Origin: Seriola aureovittata
Taxonomy: Eukaryota > Chordata > Actinopteri > Carangiformes > Carangidae
Assembly (NCBI RefSeq): GCF_021018895.1
Contig: NC_079372.1
Location: forward strand, 15,714,318-15,778,317
Direction: 5' to 3'
Length of the DNA: 64,000 nucleotides
This document shows, one piece after another, positions 32,761 through 45,744 of this stretch. Position 1 is the first letter of the stretch. Each line of letters opens with the position of its first letter. The translations under genes were made by a program, and so were the position numbers. The notes under the pieces are model-generated. The model was not told where the DNA came from. It did not search any database and worked only from the letters and a program-made list of their open reading frames with translations.

Positions 32761-32935
32761 TGGAACAATAGGGGCTTTGGGCATTTGGGCAACTTCAGTG
32801 TTGGCTTAATTTGCATTCGTGTTGTGGCTTTTGCATTGTGTTGACCTGTCTGGGCCACCGTAGTAAGACCCTCTCAGGCAACATTTATGTTTTTGTCTTA
32901 CATAAATAAACTTTGACTTGACTTTTCAGGGTTAA
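32761..32935 (+). mobile_element. LINE/SINE-like 3' tail (tentative)
   Basis: The block ends ACATAAATAAACTTTGACTT and then GACTT, a short-period TTGACT-type tail as seen at the 3' ends of some fish L2/RTE-like retroposons. No coding part is seen. Confidence 0.3.
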
Positions 32936-34775
32936 CTGGACCAAGTAGCCTCAAATGAAACATCTCAACATCTTTGACATCTTTACAACTAAAAATTGCT
33001 GAAATTTCCCCTGTGCTTTCAAAATACATCACTTGATCAACGTCATGTAATTCCATGACGGACTGCCTGCTCAGTGTTGTCTTTCTGTGCTATGTCCTGT
33101 GGTAGGTGGATGAATCAACTTTTACTTATCATTAGTCTACTTAATCTTCTGCAGATTGAGGCTCTTTTTGACCAAACAATGATGAAGAGTTAAATAGGTT
33201 GTGAAACATCTACCCCCCCACAGTCTCATAAAAAGCCATTTTACACGGATCATTTAGCTGTGGTTCAACTGCAAAACACAGAGCATCACAACCAGCTGTC
33301 ACACAGGCTGCTGGCAAACATGCTACACTAGCAGTGGGAGGAGATTGCCTCCCCAAGGGTGCTGTTCAGGATGTGCCCATATTTGTTTGTGTTTTTGCTG
33401 CTAATGTTGTTATCTGCATGTATTTGCAATGACTGTTTCTCTCAGCGTTTGTGCTGGTGATCTCTGGAGTTACTCATCCACAGCTGGATTGATGCATCTA
33501 AAGGTCATACAGCACAAATACTCGGCTGAAGACACAGGGAGCGGTGATAATGTGTGTTTGTGTACTTGGGACCAGGATCATTGATTTATGTTTATCTATA
33601 GATGAGCATGTGATCACTCACATGACAATGCTGTCATAACATTAATGATGGACTTTTGAATGATGAAATAACACATTCTTTCTCTTACAAAGTGTTAATT
33701 AAATTCATAATCATAAAATATACTTTTCTGCTACAGCCAGATTGGCCACTAGCTTGCGAGGCTAATGTTTGCTAATGTGAGCTAACTTCAGATAGACACG
33801 GTTGTTTACATTAACTGACATTTCTGAGTCAGTCCGTTGACTTTATGACTCGTCTTTACTTGGGCTGATGTCTGTGATGATTCTCAGACATCCTGGCCAT
33901 TATTATAGAGCAAGGGTTGAATCAAGGGCAACTGGACTTACATGTTTCACCTCCCACCAAAGAGGCTCCTTCAGTTCATATTTACACTATGTTTAGCATT
34001 CACTGATATCCCATTATTTTTTAGGTTCATTAGCAGTAAAACACTCCTCATTTCAGAACAATCAGGGCTTTTGCTGCTACAGTCTTGTCCAGTAGCTTAT
34101 TGTGGCTAATATAAGAAACCTTCAGACGGATGTCGCTGTGTTACATTTACTTTTATTTCCTGACTTTAGGACTCTTGAGGGTGAGTGTGAAAGTTAAGTC
34201 TTGAACTTGGAGATGGTAGTTTGACCGAATGATGATGATATGATGATATCTTGTGGGCTTTATCAGCATCTTAAATACGGATGGATTCTGCTCAACTGCC
34301 ACTTATGATTAATGGAGCAGGGAAAACCCAGTAAGTGGTTATTAAGAGTTTGTTGTTGATTTATGACTTTTTTTTATGTTTTAAAATGAGCTATCATCCT
34401 GTCTGTTCCTATTGTAATGGGCTCATTTTAGATAGAGGTTAGATAGAAACAATATTGTGCTGCAACATTGTTCAGATAAAAATTGAAAAGAGTAAAGAGT
34501 ATAGGGGAATTCAAGAATTATACTTCTGATCACAAACTTAACAGAACTCCACAACTTCATCCTCAAAGTCATCTAGTTGACACCGTTGGATCACTGAGGG
34601 TATGAGCCGATAAATGAGAGCTGTTTTGGAGTAAACTAGTCCACCATTCACACTGTTCAGACACTTGACTTCATCAGGCAACAAGACAGGACTCAGGACT
34701 TACCCTCTGTCTGTGTGTGCAAACCATAAATATATATTGCGCTGTAACATATTAAGATATATAACACTTTTAATG
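32936..34775. other. Non-coding stretch
   Basis: No supported genes or recognised repeats. Composition is ordinary AT-rich intergenic or intronic DNA. Confidence 0.5.
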
Positions 34776-34779
34776 TGTC

Positions 34780-34985
34780 TGACAGCCAGGGCCAGAGGCA
34801 GTATGTCTTTGGGTTGTCCGTCCATCCCATTGGTGTGAACACCTTGAGGAAACGTCTTCAAATGTGGCACAAACATTCACTTGGACTCAAGGATGAACTG
34901 ATTAGATTTTGGTGGTCAAAGGTCAAGGTCACTGTGACCTCCCAAAACACGTTTTTGGCCATAACTCACAATTCATAACCTCATT
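34780..34985 (+). repeat. Dispersed repeat family A, copy 2 (ERE-bearing)
   Basis: Plus-strand copy of the repeat found inverted at 12420-12705. Shared text includes CATTCACTTGGACTCAAGGA and TTTTGGTGG, then AAGGTCAAGGTCACTGTGAC and CAAAACACGTTTTTG-like sequence. The ends do not show inverted repeats or a poly-A tail. Confidence 0.8.
34926..34940. promoter_or_regulatory. Perfect oestrogen-response-element palindrome 3
   Basis: AGGTCACTGTGACCT, an exact consensus inverted repeat, preceded by a further AGGTCA so that an AGGTCA direct repeat and a TCAAGGTCA half-site overlap it. Same position within the repeat as the site at 12552-12566. Receptor binding is inferred, not shown. Confidence 0.6.
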
Positions 34986-36443
34986 TCTGTATTGTTAGCG
35001 TTTGAAAAATCCAGACCACATTTCCCATAAACCTTGTTTTGAATCACAAATAAGATGTTGCTGTTTATCAAGAGCCTGGAATTTCTGCAGCTGAACCTTG
35101 CATTGATGGCAGCATCCTACTCTTCCCTTGTTAATAGTAATTATTCTGTTGTCAAATATAGTATTAAACCTGCAATAGCACGTTTTATTGTCCAGTGTAG
35201 TGTAACAAGCTATAAACACATTATCACCTTATAAAATGATCAGTTAGCAAACTAGTTGCTTATTTACGCATCCAGCAGACCCGGAGCTGTGTCCTGGTGA
35301 CCTGATGAATTTAAGTCCAATGTTGAGTCTGTTTTTCACTTTTTCTGCTACTGCTTGAAACACTGCTGATGAAAGCGGTGACAGTCAGTCACAGCAGAAC
35401 ATTTGGAGGCTTTAGTTCCATAGAGCCTGAGTCGAGGCACAATTCCCAACCTGCACTTCAGACAGGCTGCTGTGCTGAAGCACTGTATAACAGCACACAC
35501 CTGCATTGGCTGAAGTGCCTTGCAGACAAACAGCGAGGCAGGGCTTCATGTCCGGGGTGTTGCTATCAGACCTGCTCTTAGCTTGAGTAAATGCCACTCC
35601 ACACATTTGTCTGTCTCCCTGGCTGCTGCAGAGCTGCTGGAATGCCCAAGAAAGCACCTTACCTGGCTCTTACCTCTTACTCGTACCTCTGTTTTCTCTT
35701 CCAGTGCCACTTCCCTCTGCTGTTACACTCCCTCCTCACTCCTCCCATCTTTATTCTATCTCTCCTGTCCTCTGTAGGAAGTTGTTTGCTTCTATTCACC
35801 TAGTTCCTGACCTCTGAGTTACTGGTCAAAGAGTTTTTCAGCGATTCAAAGAGGTCCGGTGTTGTTTCTCTTTTCTTCAGTTAGACAAACAGTTGATAAA
35901 TCAGAGCTTTGCATCAGGATACAGCTAATTAGCCCCATCTGTGACCTCAGAACTCCATACTGTCCTAGAGGGCTAGGTAGCTTATTAGCTATATCTGGCT
36001 GCAAAGGTGATGTGTTATTCATTCACAACTCTGCTCAAACTGGTGTACTTCTCTTTCCAGGCCGTTGCCAATCAAATCTGATCACCACACCCAGACAGTC
36101 ATTTGTTAAATTCCTAATAACCAAAACAATACAAAGAGGTGTTGATTTCATTGCTGTGTATTTACTCACTAATATTCGATTTTATAGGGAAGTATAGGAG
36201 TTTAAACGCTTTTCTTTTTCGGATCTCTCCTTACCTGCTTGACTTTTTTTTTCTTTGTCATTCCTCTTCTCCAGTGCTGGAGCTTTTCAGACTGGAGGCT
36301 GTAATCAGCAAGAGAAACATGCAAGAAACTTACCAACGCATTAAGTCATAAATGTGTTTGTACAGTTCACATATACAAAGACGTCGATGCAACTGCATGT
36401 GAATTCACTTATGGAAAGACTGACGGGCACCACGAACACACAT

Positions 36444-36476
<33 letters not shown>

Positions 36477-36485
36477 AACAAACAA
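36444..36485. repeat. (AC)n followed by (AAAC)n
   Basis: Dinucleotide tract of about 29 bp running into a short tetranucleotide repeat. Confidence 0.95.
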
Positions 36486-37007
36486 AGCTGATAGCAGAAT
36501 GGGAATTACTTGCAATAGCCTGACTGACCTTGAGGTAGAACAAACACTCAGCTCACACACAACAACACCAGACCAGACCAGTGCAGCACTCAGTGGACCT
36601 CTACTGTATCTGTCACATTTCAGTATTCATTTATTTATTACATCTGAAAAGGAACAAATTGTAAATTTCAAAAGCAAAAACTGAAATTTAGAAAGAACTA
36701 AAATATTGGGAGTAAGACCTGAAAAACACATTGTGACATTGTTCGGCCTGTTTGTGTCTTATCATTAGCTGAAGTTATGCAAGAGCTATCACCTGCATCT
36801 GCTTCACCTGGGCAAGTCTGCTGACAGTCTGCCTCTCTTATCATCTGCACACACACACACAGACTTTATGGAAAACACACACACAAACAAACACAGCAAT
36901 TATTATTCAATGAGATTATAATATAATTACAGTAATTATCTTTAAAACTGCGATCCTTAACACATTTAACACTTCTTGTTCTGTAGAGACTACTCAACTT
37001 TATCTGA

Positions 37008-37027
37008 ATAATAATAATAATAATAAA
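37008..37027. repeat. (ATA)n microsatellite
   Basis: Trinucleotide AAT/ATA tract. Confidence 0.9.
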
Positions 37028-38593
37028 GCTTCATTTATACATCACCTTTCAAAGTGAAAATTGAGCACTAACAATAGAAATAAAAACTTTTTATTCTTAT
37101 TTTTAGAGTGAAATATACAATTAAATAATATTTTATGTGACAGGTCTGTACACTTGTATTTCATATATTAGAACCATGTTGTTTTTGTTTTACAGTCCTT
37201 GTGGCAGCGTTGGGATCTGCTGACTCAGTTGGATCCATGCTAGACTTTAGTTGCATTAACCTCTTTTTGGCCCCTGTTGCCTCAAAGTTCCCATCATGTA
37301 CAGAGCATATAGCACACTATACTGAAGACACCAGCTTTATTGTGTTTTGCATGGAGAACCAGAAACCAATCAGAACTCCTACACTCTCTGTCCCACACTT
37401 TCTATGTGTCTTGAGTTTGTGGTATTTTGATTAAGCACAACTTTATTTGGGAAAATACATTATGTGAGCATGATATAAACTAAAATAATGTTTTGCGCAT
37501 TTTGATTAATGTATTTTTTTTTTAATGCAAATTTACTAACAAATGACAAAAAGCAACTGACACACTGAGCCTGGAGCTTTTGGGGCCCATGGAGGTTTGA
37601 TGTATTCACGGTGTTTTTACTGCTGTTTACCTTTATAAATGAATAAATTTTGACCCTGAAGTCACCTGATGTTGAGCTTTTCCTGCACCCACTGTGTGCA
37701 CGAGGTGCTGTACTGACGACCAGCAGCAGAGGGCAGTGTCGACATTCTCATCAGAAGCTGAGACTGGTCCCTGCACTGCGTCTATAGGCTTAGAGACTGC
37801 AGTCAAGTCACTGTAGCTCCTCTGGACTCAATGTTCTGATCTAACACTACTGTATATATTTACTGCTACAGTAGGCCAACAGTGCATTTAAACAATTCCT
37901 ACTAAACTGCTGCTCCCTCACAGTTTTTCTGCAGTGTATTGTTCCTTTGTTGGAGCAAACACATGAAGAGAGAATCATTCAGAAAGAAGACATCCACAAT
38001 ATAAACACTGAAGTTTCTGCTAAAAGAAGCTGGCGCTGAAGGTGGAATCATTACTGTTTAAAGGTTTTCTCAGTTGGAAAAACTAAAATTTTTTTTTTTT
38101 TAGCATATAGTATCTAGTGAAATTATATCACATTATGCACACTTTAATTTATAGTATACAGTTGTAGTTCTCTCCATTTGAGAACAGCTGTGACGTACTT
38201 AGCTCTGCTTCCCCCTGCTAAATTATGACTGTAGCATAAGCCATAAACTTGTAAGATCAATCTGTGTGATCCATTTGTTACTGTGTAATATGAACACTAG
38301 TGTGTATGGTGAGAAACCATACCGCTGAGCTTTGTAGCGTTTTCTTTTTTATAACGCTCTCTCCTTATTGGCTGCGGACATAAAGCCTGCGGACTGCCAG
38401 TATCATATTAAACATGACCTCGGCGGGACAACGACAGATGATCAGTTATGCCTCAACGCAGGCTTGATTATTTGATATGCTCCAGGAGGTCGAGTGTATC
38501 TGTGTCTTTCTCCTTAAAGATGTTTTGTGTGTGTGTTGTCTGCGAATGTCTGCAGATATTCGAGTTACCTGCGACTTTTAAGGTGTCTCATCT

Positions 38594-38595
<2 letters not shown>

Positions 38596-38629
<34 letters not shown>
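38596..38629. repeat. (CT)n microsatellite
   Basis: Pure CT tract ending CCAG|G. It could serve as a polypyrimidine tract for a splice acceptor, but no supported exon follows. Confidence 0.95.
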
Positions 38630-38631
<2 letters not shown>

Positions 38632-38908
38632 GGAAGGGCTCGGTCATCGGGGACTCGGGTAATAGCTCCCAGTGTGTTCTCCAATGTGAGAGAGAACAGG
38701 AGACATGCTGACCATAATCATATTAGGCAGCACTTCACTAAATAAAGCAAAAGGCCCTTCTCATCAAATCCACACTGCTGCTAAGTGGGTCTCTGAGGCA
38801 CCATGGCACCCCGCTTAGGTGTGTGTGTGTGAGCACCTGTGCATGTGTGTGATGGAGAGACAACTTAAACGTGTGTGGGTGTGTTTGTGTGGAAGGTGGA
38901 AAGATGGG

Positions 38909-38926
38909 GAGAGAGAGAGAGAGAGA
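38909..38926. repeat. (GA)n microsatellite
   Basis: Short GA tract. Confidence 0.9.
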
Positions 38927-39593
38927 CAGAAAGAAATGCATTTACTACTAAAAACAAAATGAAATTTATTATTTTGTGTAATCGTATCTTTGATTTCTAT
39001 CTATAGTCCTCCAAGAATTGTAAGCAATTTATGTACAGGCGCGGTATATAGTGCATACATAGACAAACTCACTGTCTATTAATAAATGCTTCATCGAATT
39101 TTGAGCAGCGTGTCCTTGCAGCCCTGGGCTGTTCAGGTTTGCTGTCTAAAGCTGTTTTTGACTACAGGGAGTTTCTGCATGAGGGAAATTTGAGCTTGTT
39201 ATGAAGACAGAGAGAGGGAGAGAGAGAGCGAGAGAGCAGACAGACAGGAGGTTCGCATGCATGTTGTCCTAGAGATCCCCATGCTGTTTATTAGAATGTG
39301 GCTCTAGGGGTCCTGACCAGGTAGCTATTCTTGGACAGCACTGAGGTCAGCATATCAACAGCAAATAAGACCTTTACAGACCTGAGACCAGACCAACAGT
39401 TGTAAAACACACTCTTGTGCAGGCAGGGACTTCATGTCTGTTTCTGAAAATATCAGAGTCTTTCATTTACAAATTGATACTTTTAAATATAAAGCACAGA
39501 AACAAAATGTCAGTTTTCTTTAGAGGGAAATAATTTTAGAAAGGTCAGAGGTCAGAGCAGGATCCTGGTAGAGGTACAGTCATTTGCCTAAAC

Positions 39594-39720
39594 CAGTGTC
39601 TCTCAAACTTTTTCAGACCCAGCAGTTCATGCAGAACAATGTGACCTGAGACAGAGTTTTAATTATCAGCAACCCCAGTGCCACACACACTGCACAGAAA
39701 CAAGTGGTGCCATTCATGTA
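39594..39720 (+). mobile_element. hAT/Charlie-type repeat end (fragment)
   Basis: CAGTGTCTCTCAAACTTTTT followed by CAGACCCAGCAG matches the usual start of Charlie-type non-autonomous hAT elements (CAGTGGTTCTCAAACTTTTT). The right end is not visible. Confidence 0.45.
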
Positions 39721-41607
39721 GCATCATCACACATATAAACACTAGCCAGATGTCATCAAATGCACAACGAGTCTCCGGTGGGGTGACCACATTACTAGTA
39801 ACACTTAACACTTGCTGTTGTGTCTTATGCAGGAGGTTTCATTTGATATGATGAGTCCATGATCTCGTTCGTTGTCTGTGTTTAATAGTTAATAGGCTGC
39901 TGATAACTGGTGAAATTTAGCACAATCACATGGCAGGATAACCGTTAGCTTCACCCACATTTGCTTTTAAATACCAAACATCAGTTTTGACGTGAATCGT
40001 GAAACTTAAACTTAAAAGTAACTCTAAACCATGTCCTAAAGCTGAGGAACAACTATCAGCTGTAAAACCTGAGACTCTGTGGCTCTGTCCTTATTCCAGC
40101 TCTGCAGCAAAGCTTTGCTTCAGGTCAGATTCAACAAGTCTCAAAACCATCTGAAAACTTCCATTTGTGTTTGTTTTTCAAACAACTCATGGGCCAATGA
40201 CCCACACTGTAATAACTCTGCTGCTTATCACTCATGGAAAAGCAGAGAGGGAGGGAAGATGTCAGGTCATTAAACATTACTGCTACACATGTTGAGGATG
40301 TCAGAGATGATGTTTGTTTTTTGTTTTTTTGATTGATTACCAAATGTTCTTATCTGAATATTCGTAGCTGTTCTTAAAAAATACCTGAATATTTCAACAG
40401 TGCCCACCCCCCACCCTATATATTAACATTCAAAAACATAAAAAGAGGCAGAATTTTGTTATGTAAGAATAACAGTATGTACATTGTTAGATTAAAACAT
40501 TGTCACTGCCCACAACTGAGCTTTTTCAAAACAGCCTCAGAATGTGTAAGTCTTAAAGCGCTGGCCTAAACTAAGCTTTTACAAAACAAAAGGTCGAGGG
40601 CTGTGGCAGTAAAGTTAAGAAGACAACCTTTAGTCTCACTTTCTCTGTGACTGCTCATCTTGAACATTGATATATGTAGCCGTGTACACAGAAGAGGTGT
40701 CATCATTGTCGCATATTTACACATCCAGCAGGCACCGAGTGACATTCACATTCATTTAGAGTCATGGTTTTGGCTGGAATCGGCTGGAAACAATGCTGAC
40801 GAATGAATCAAAACTGCAAAGTTGTGATCTATTAAACCAAAAAGCTGAGCTGAAAGTATAAAGTGAGGGGAATTGCAGATAATGATAATTCACGATGGAT
40901 TCTTCACTTCAAGCAACACCTTTCACATCACAAATTGTCATTATTTCATTGTTTGTATAAAATATTGATCTGTGCAGCTTTAGATCACAGCAACAATTCT
41001 TACAACTGCTGAGAAATACCCAGGTTCCTTCTTGGTTAAATATTTTTTTGAAAACAATTTCATGAATGGAGGCAAAAAAATTTGATCCAATGAAAGTGAG
41101 AGAAAAACAAAGCCGCTGATTTGCTTTAAAAAGAAACAGAATTATCTCAGCCCACAGTAAAATGTATTTGAGGTCTTTCTCACAGTGTGGATATGTTCCT
41201 CTGTGTTGCACATATGATGAGTTACACAGCCCATCACTGAGCTTCTGGTGATTCTAGACAGTTTGACATGAAACCAGCACTGCCTGCTCAGCAATGGGCC
41301 AACATGCCATGACCATGGATGAGCAGGGCTTAGGTTAGCGATGGCCTCAGTCTATCACACTGATGAACAGAGCACTGCCCTCTGTATAACAAAGTGTCTG
41401 CAGTGAGCGAACAGCAGTGGAGAACATCTGTCTGTCTCCTGTCCTGAGGGGGAAGGCTCGGACGCCTTACATACACACTTTCATACTTGCACACACCAAC
41501 AGGCATAGACATATTGTACATGTGCACAGACATGGGTTCAGGCACACAATGCCACACACTTCTTTGTCCAAACTGCTTAATCTGTGTTTTTAGACCTGAC
41601 CAGACCA

Positions 41608-41644
41608 TCAGTCAGTCAGTCAGTCAGTCAGTCAGTCAGTCAGT
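41608..41644. repeat. (CAGT)n tetranucleotide microsatellite
   Basis: About nine copies of CAGT. Confidence 0.95.
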
Positions 41645-42411
41645 TGAGACCTTTATAGTCATGTGTTTTCAGTAATAAAGGCCTCAACTCATTGATCTCT
41701 GTTGGGACTTTTGCTGGCTTTTATCTGATGAGATGATGGCTGCTCTGCTGTGTGTTGGTGCTGTTCAATGAAAACCTCTTTAATCCTATAAGAGCTTTAC
41801 TAAACTGTTTAACTGTTTCACTCTGTGGCAATATAACTAAATGGACTTTTAATTGGAGTCATGCACGATATTGAGAATTTACTGTACAACCATGTTGGCA
41901 TTCAATATTACAGAACAAAATATTCTTTAAATAGTAGCTTCAGCAGAATTATTTGAAAAAACACATTAATCTGAAACGGTTGTAGAAAAGTCAGCAGGTG
42001 ATCAGCTAGAAAATATGGTGCTTCAGATACAAATCTTAAAAGAGGAGACCTGTCCATTTCCTGTCATCTCTCCCTCTTGGCAGTAATAGATGTGGCCGTG
42101 CACAGTGATACTTAAAATTGTCCTTGGGTTAGGGTTAGTGTCCTTGTTTCAGTCATCCCATTCTAAAAAACAGTTTATGAAAAAGGAATAATCTTTGTTC
42201 CCTGTCTTTGGCAACATGTGAAGCCTCCATCCAAGTTAAGTTCATCCCAAGCGCCAACCTCCGTGCAGAAGTCTGTGTTCCTCTTTTTTGAAGTGAAGGA
42301 AATTCTAGTAGTATTTTATTTATATGTTAGCAATTAACCATGTTAATTAGCAGGTATCTGTGTCTGTGCTCATCATACTTGGCTTGTTAGCTTAGCTCAT
42401 TAAGTACCTCC

Positions 42412-42585
42412 ACCTCTTTTGGGCTTCCAATTTTGGATTAGCCGAGAGTTAGGTGAGGCACTGCCAAGATGGCGACAGTACAGTAGCCCATTCTGAGCTT
42501 CAAAAACAATCTTCAGAAACCTACAGATGACATTGGAGGCTGTGTCTATCGTTATATACATTCTATGGTTCATCCTGGCTAGCTG
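42412..42585 (+). repeat. Dispersed MITE-like repeat family B, copy 1
   Basis: The text includes ATTTTGGATTAGCC, GAGTTAGGTGAGG, TGCCAAGATGGCGACAG and AGCTTCAAAAAC, shared with copies at 53380-53755 (same strand) and 46538-47045 (opposite strand). The 'gccatcttggc ... gtcgcc' type core is very common in teleost genomes. Non-coding; the copy is truncated. Confidence 0.7.
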
Positions 42586-44861
42586 GTCAGTCACAGTTCT
42601 GCACAGGGTCCTTTTTGGTTTTCCAGGTTGTCTTTTTCCTGCAGGAGTCGTTCCCAGCACAGCCTTTCAGATGAAATCTGCCTAGGTTTGAAGCACACGG
42701 TTCAGCTTCTGCTTTATTTCAGTGATCATGCTTCTTCATTTGGTTTTTCTGCAGCACACTGGTGCAGTATTTATACAACTAACCTCAAAAATCCGGTGGC
42801 AGTTCACCTTAAAAAATTATACAGAGAGATACAGAGCATGTCAAAGTGCCTAGAAGATGGGGTGACATAAATAATATTTTACTGATATCTTATTATTGGC
42901 TGTGCTAGTTTTCAGCAACATTCAGCTCCACTTAACAAAGAACAAACATAGGGAGCCCAGAAGTAATTCGTGATTTACTTCACACTTTGCAAAAGAGAGA
43001 GAGACAGACATGACATGGCATGAGTAGTACCCTCTCTCTCCAGATGATCCCTGTGAGGACCTCACTAGATATTCTAAAGTGTCTCATTCCTGTGATGGAC
43101 AAAGGGTTTTCAGCAGCATCAGCAGCTTTCTGTTGTGTCTCTCAGTGAAGCTGCAGTGTCCACACCAATTGTTCAAAGTAACAGCAGCTGAAAATGTGAC
43201 GGCCAGTGTATTGACAGTCTGGGTGATGATATATGAGGAAATAATGTGAATGCGGGAATTTCAAGGAAAAAGGCACACACTCTCTACGCAAAGTTATTGT
43301 CCTCTGTTAAATGACTCGAAGAGTCTGCAGCCATGATAGTGGCTGCACTTTGAGCTAAATGTACAATTGCACAGTACAACTCAGGTTAATGGTAATGTCA
43401 TTACTTCTGTAGGTATTTTGTCATTAACTAAAGTAATGGACAAATTAACAATTCATCAAATAGCTGCTGAGACAATACAGTTAAAACCACAAGGACCACA
43501 GGATTCAACATCTGGGACTGTCCAGACCATCCAATAAATATTGAAATATTGCATTGCACATACAAAGACATTGACCCTCTGGTGGTGCTAGATTAAAAGT
43601 CAAGGGATCACCAGAGTCATTTGGATTCACTGTCTGGGTATCATGAATGTCCAACAAGTCCTCCATCCAGAACAACCACACAGGTTATTTTTTTCAGACC
43701 TCCGATATGACCCATAGTAGTGTCTCCTGAAATAGTGCCCATACGGCAGCAGGCGTACCAGACCTTGGTCTTCACAGTTACAATAATAAACACATGGACT
43801 GTACAGACAGTGGCATACCTACCTTCGTTGCTATGGTTACTATATTTAGAATATTGGCTTGGTTAGGTTTAGGAAAAGATCGTGATTTGGGTTGAAATAA
43901 GTACTTTCTCAAATTTTGATGATCTTTGTTGTCATGGTTACAATCATAACAACACATGGTCATGGTTAATAGAAACAACATAAACTTCTACTTTCACATG
44001 GGAATTGAACACCACTCTCCTGTGTCATATTCCTGTGTTTTGTTGACTCATCCATCCACCCCAACCTCATACTTACATGGACTTTGTCTCTCTTTATACT
44101 GCATCACTGCACTTTTCCCTTTGCTCCTGTCATAATTACTATGGCTGCTAGTTGTTGCTTAACAACAAAACTTAACTATGGGTCTTGATAACCTGCTGCA
44201 CAAATGATTTATTGGCTCATTTTTTACAGGAGGACAGTCTCTGAAAGACCAAACAAGGGAAATACCATCCCTCCATCCCTGGAGCGATGAAACCAGCGTG
44301 GCTATAGATTAGCGATTTCACACGTGTGCTGTAGCTTATTTTCTAAAAAGAAAACTTAGTAAAACTACGTTTTTTGCTGGGTGTGTGTTTGTAATACTTT
44401 TCCCATAAGATTGAAACAAACAGATAATGCCAATGTATTTCAATCAACATTCAATCATTAAATCAATGTTGGCGCTGTAAACTGCGACTGTGCCATATTT
44501 TTAAATGATTGGATTCAGCAGTAAAGTCCGTGATAACTCTGACTGTATATAAATGAAGCCTCAGGTGACTTGTATTTTGGGTTTTATATCTGGTGCCAAG
44601 GTTTCAGGATGAGTTGATAGCAGGAAAAATACTTTAGAAACAAGATCATACAAGTGTTAAAAGCTATTAAACCTTTTCAAGCCAGAGAGTCAAAGCATTA
44701 AACTTCTCCTTGTTGGACCTGGACCATTGGCTGCACTTGTAAGATGACAGTCCCTTGTGTAGGAGAATAATAATATTGCTTTTTCTCTAACTGTCGCAGG
44801 AATTATAACTTGTCCAGCGGGAGCACAGAAAAAGACACAACGCACTTCAACCTAAGAAAAC

Positions 44862-44980
44862 ACATGCAAATACACAAACAATCTGCAAATTCAGGAAACA
44901 TCTTCATCAATTTGACAACACATGCGCTGCAAAAAAAAATCACAACACATGCAAATAAACAAATGCACTGCAAATTCAGT
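44862..44980. repeat. Duplicated ~35-bp unit
   Basis: ACACATGCAAATACACAAAC with CTGCAAATTCAG at 44862-44896 recurs as ACACATGCAAATAAACAAAT with CTGCAAATTCAG at 44946-44980, an 84-bp period. ATGCAAAT inside it is an exact octamer (POU) motif. Confidence 0.7.
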
Positions 44981-45412
44981 CCTACAACACAACGCTAGTG
45001 TTTTACTCATGTGAAGACAGGTTAAATCAGCCACCCATTTCCAAATACTAGTTTTGTGAGTCTTTGTTCCCTTCTTTTTATTTCTGGGTAGAAAATGGGG
45101 CAAAAAATATGATAAAAGATAATACGGTACAATATATGACAGTGGAACCTAATTAACATACGGAAAACAAATGCCATTCTCCACGGGTGCTGTATTTCAT
45201 TGCGTGCCGCTGTAAAAAAAAAAAAAAAACATGGTTCTTCTTGGTTTTTCTGGTGGTTGGCAAACAGGTTTTTTATGCACTACCACCATCTTCTGGTGCT
45301 GCTTGTGTCACAATGCAAGATGCATCAATTAGAAGATCCCTGTTGGATTATGACCAACAAGGATCAGTGCTTAGTTTTTTTTAACCCAGTGTTACAACAG
45401 CAGTTAGGAGAG

Positions 45413-45437
45413 GATGATGATGATGATGATGATGAGG
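45413..45437. repeat. (GAT)n microsatellite
   Basis: GAT trinucleotide tract followed by GAG units. Open frames with poly-Asp here are artefacts. Confidence 0.9.
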
Positions 45438-45492
45438 AGGAGGACAAAGAATGAAAGAACAGGGACTACATTCACCACGGTACATGAAGATG

Positions 45493-45546
45493 GGTGTGGG
45501 TGTGTGTGTGTGTGTGTGTGTGGTGTGTGTGTGTGGGGGGGGGGGG
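45493..45546. repeat. (GT)n plus poly-G
   Basis: GT dinucleotides ending in a run of about 12 G. Confidence 0.95.
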
Positions 45547-45661
45547 TGTCATGAGTAACTAAATTCACACTGCCTGACTCACTAATGAAACTATTAATTG
45601 AATAAATGGAGAATGTTGTTTTGATCGCCATATCAGTGGTCCATGAAATGACTGACTGTAC

Positions 45662-45701
45662 TGTGTGTGTGTGTGTGTGTGCATGTGTGCGTGTGTGTGT
45701 G

Positions 45702-45743
<42 letters not shown>
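45662..45743. repeat. Long interrupted (GT)n microsatellite
   Basis: About 80 bp of GT with a few GC interruptions; the longest GT tract of the window. Confidence 0.95.

Positions 45744-45744
<1 letters not shown>

Larger units (their letters stand above)
34986..42410. other. Long non-coding stretch with microsatellites
   Basis: No supported exon. It contains (AC)n at 36444-36472, (ATA)n at 37008-37027, (CT)n at 38596-38629, (GA)n at 38909-38926, a hAT-type end at 39594 and (CAGT)n at 41608-41644. It could be a large intron or intergenic DNA. A patch near 39105-39215 has balanced composition and might be a conserved non-coding element. Confidence 0.5.
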
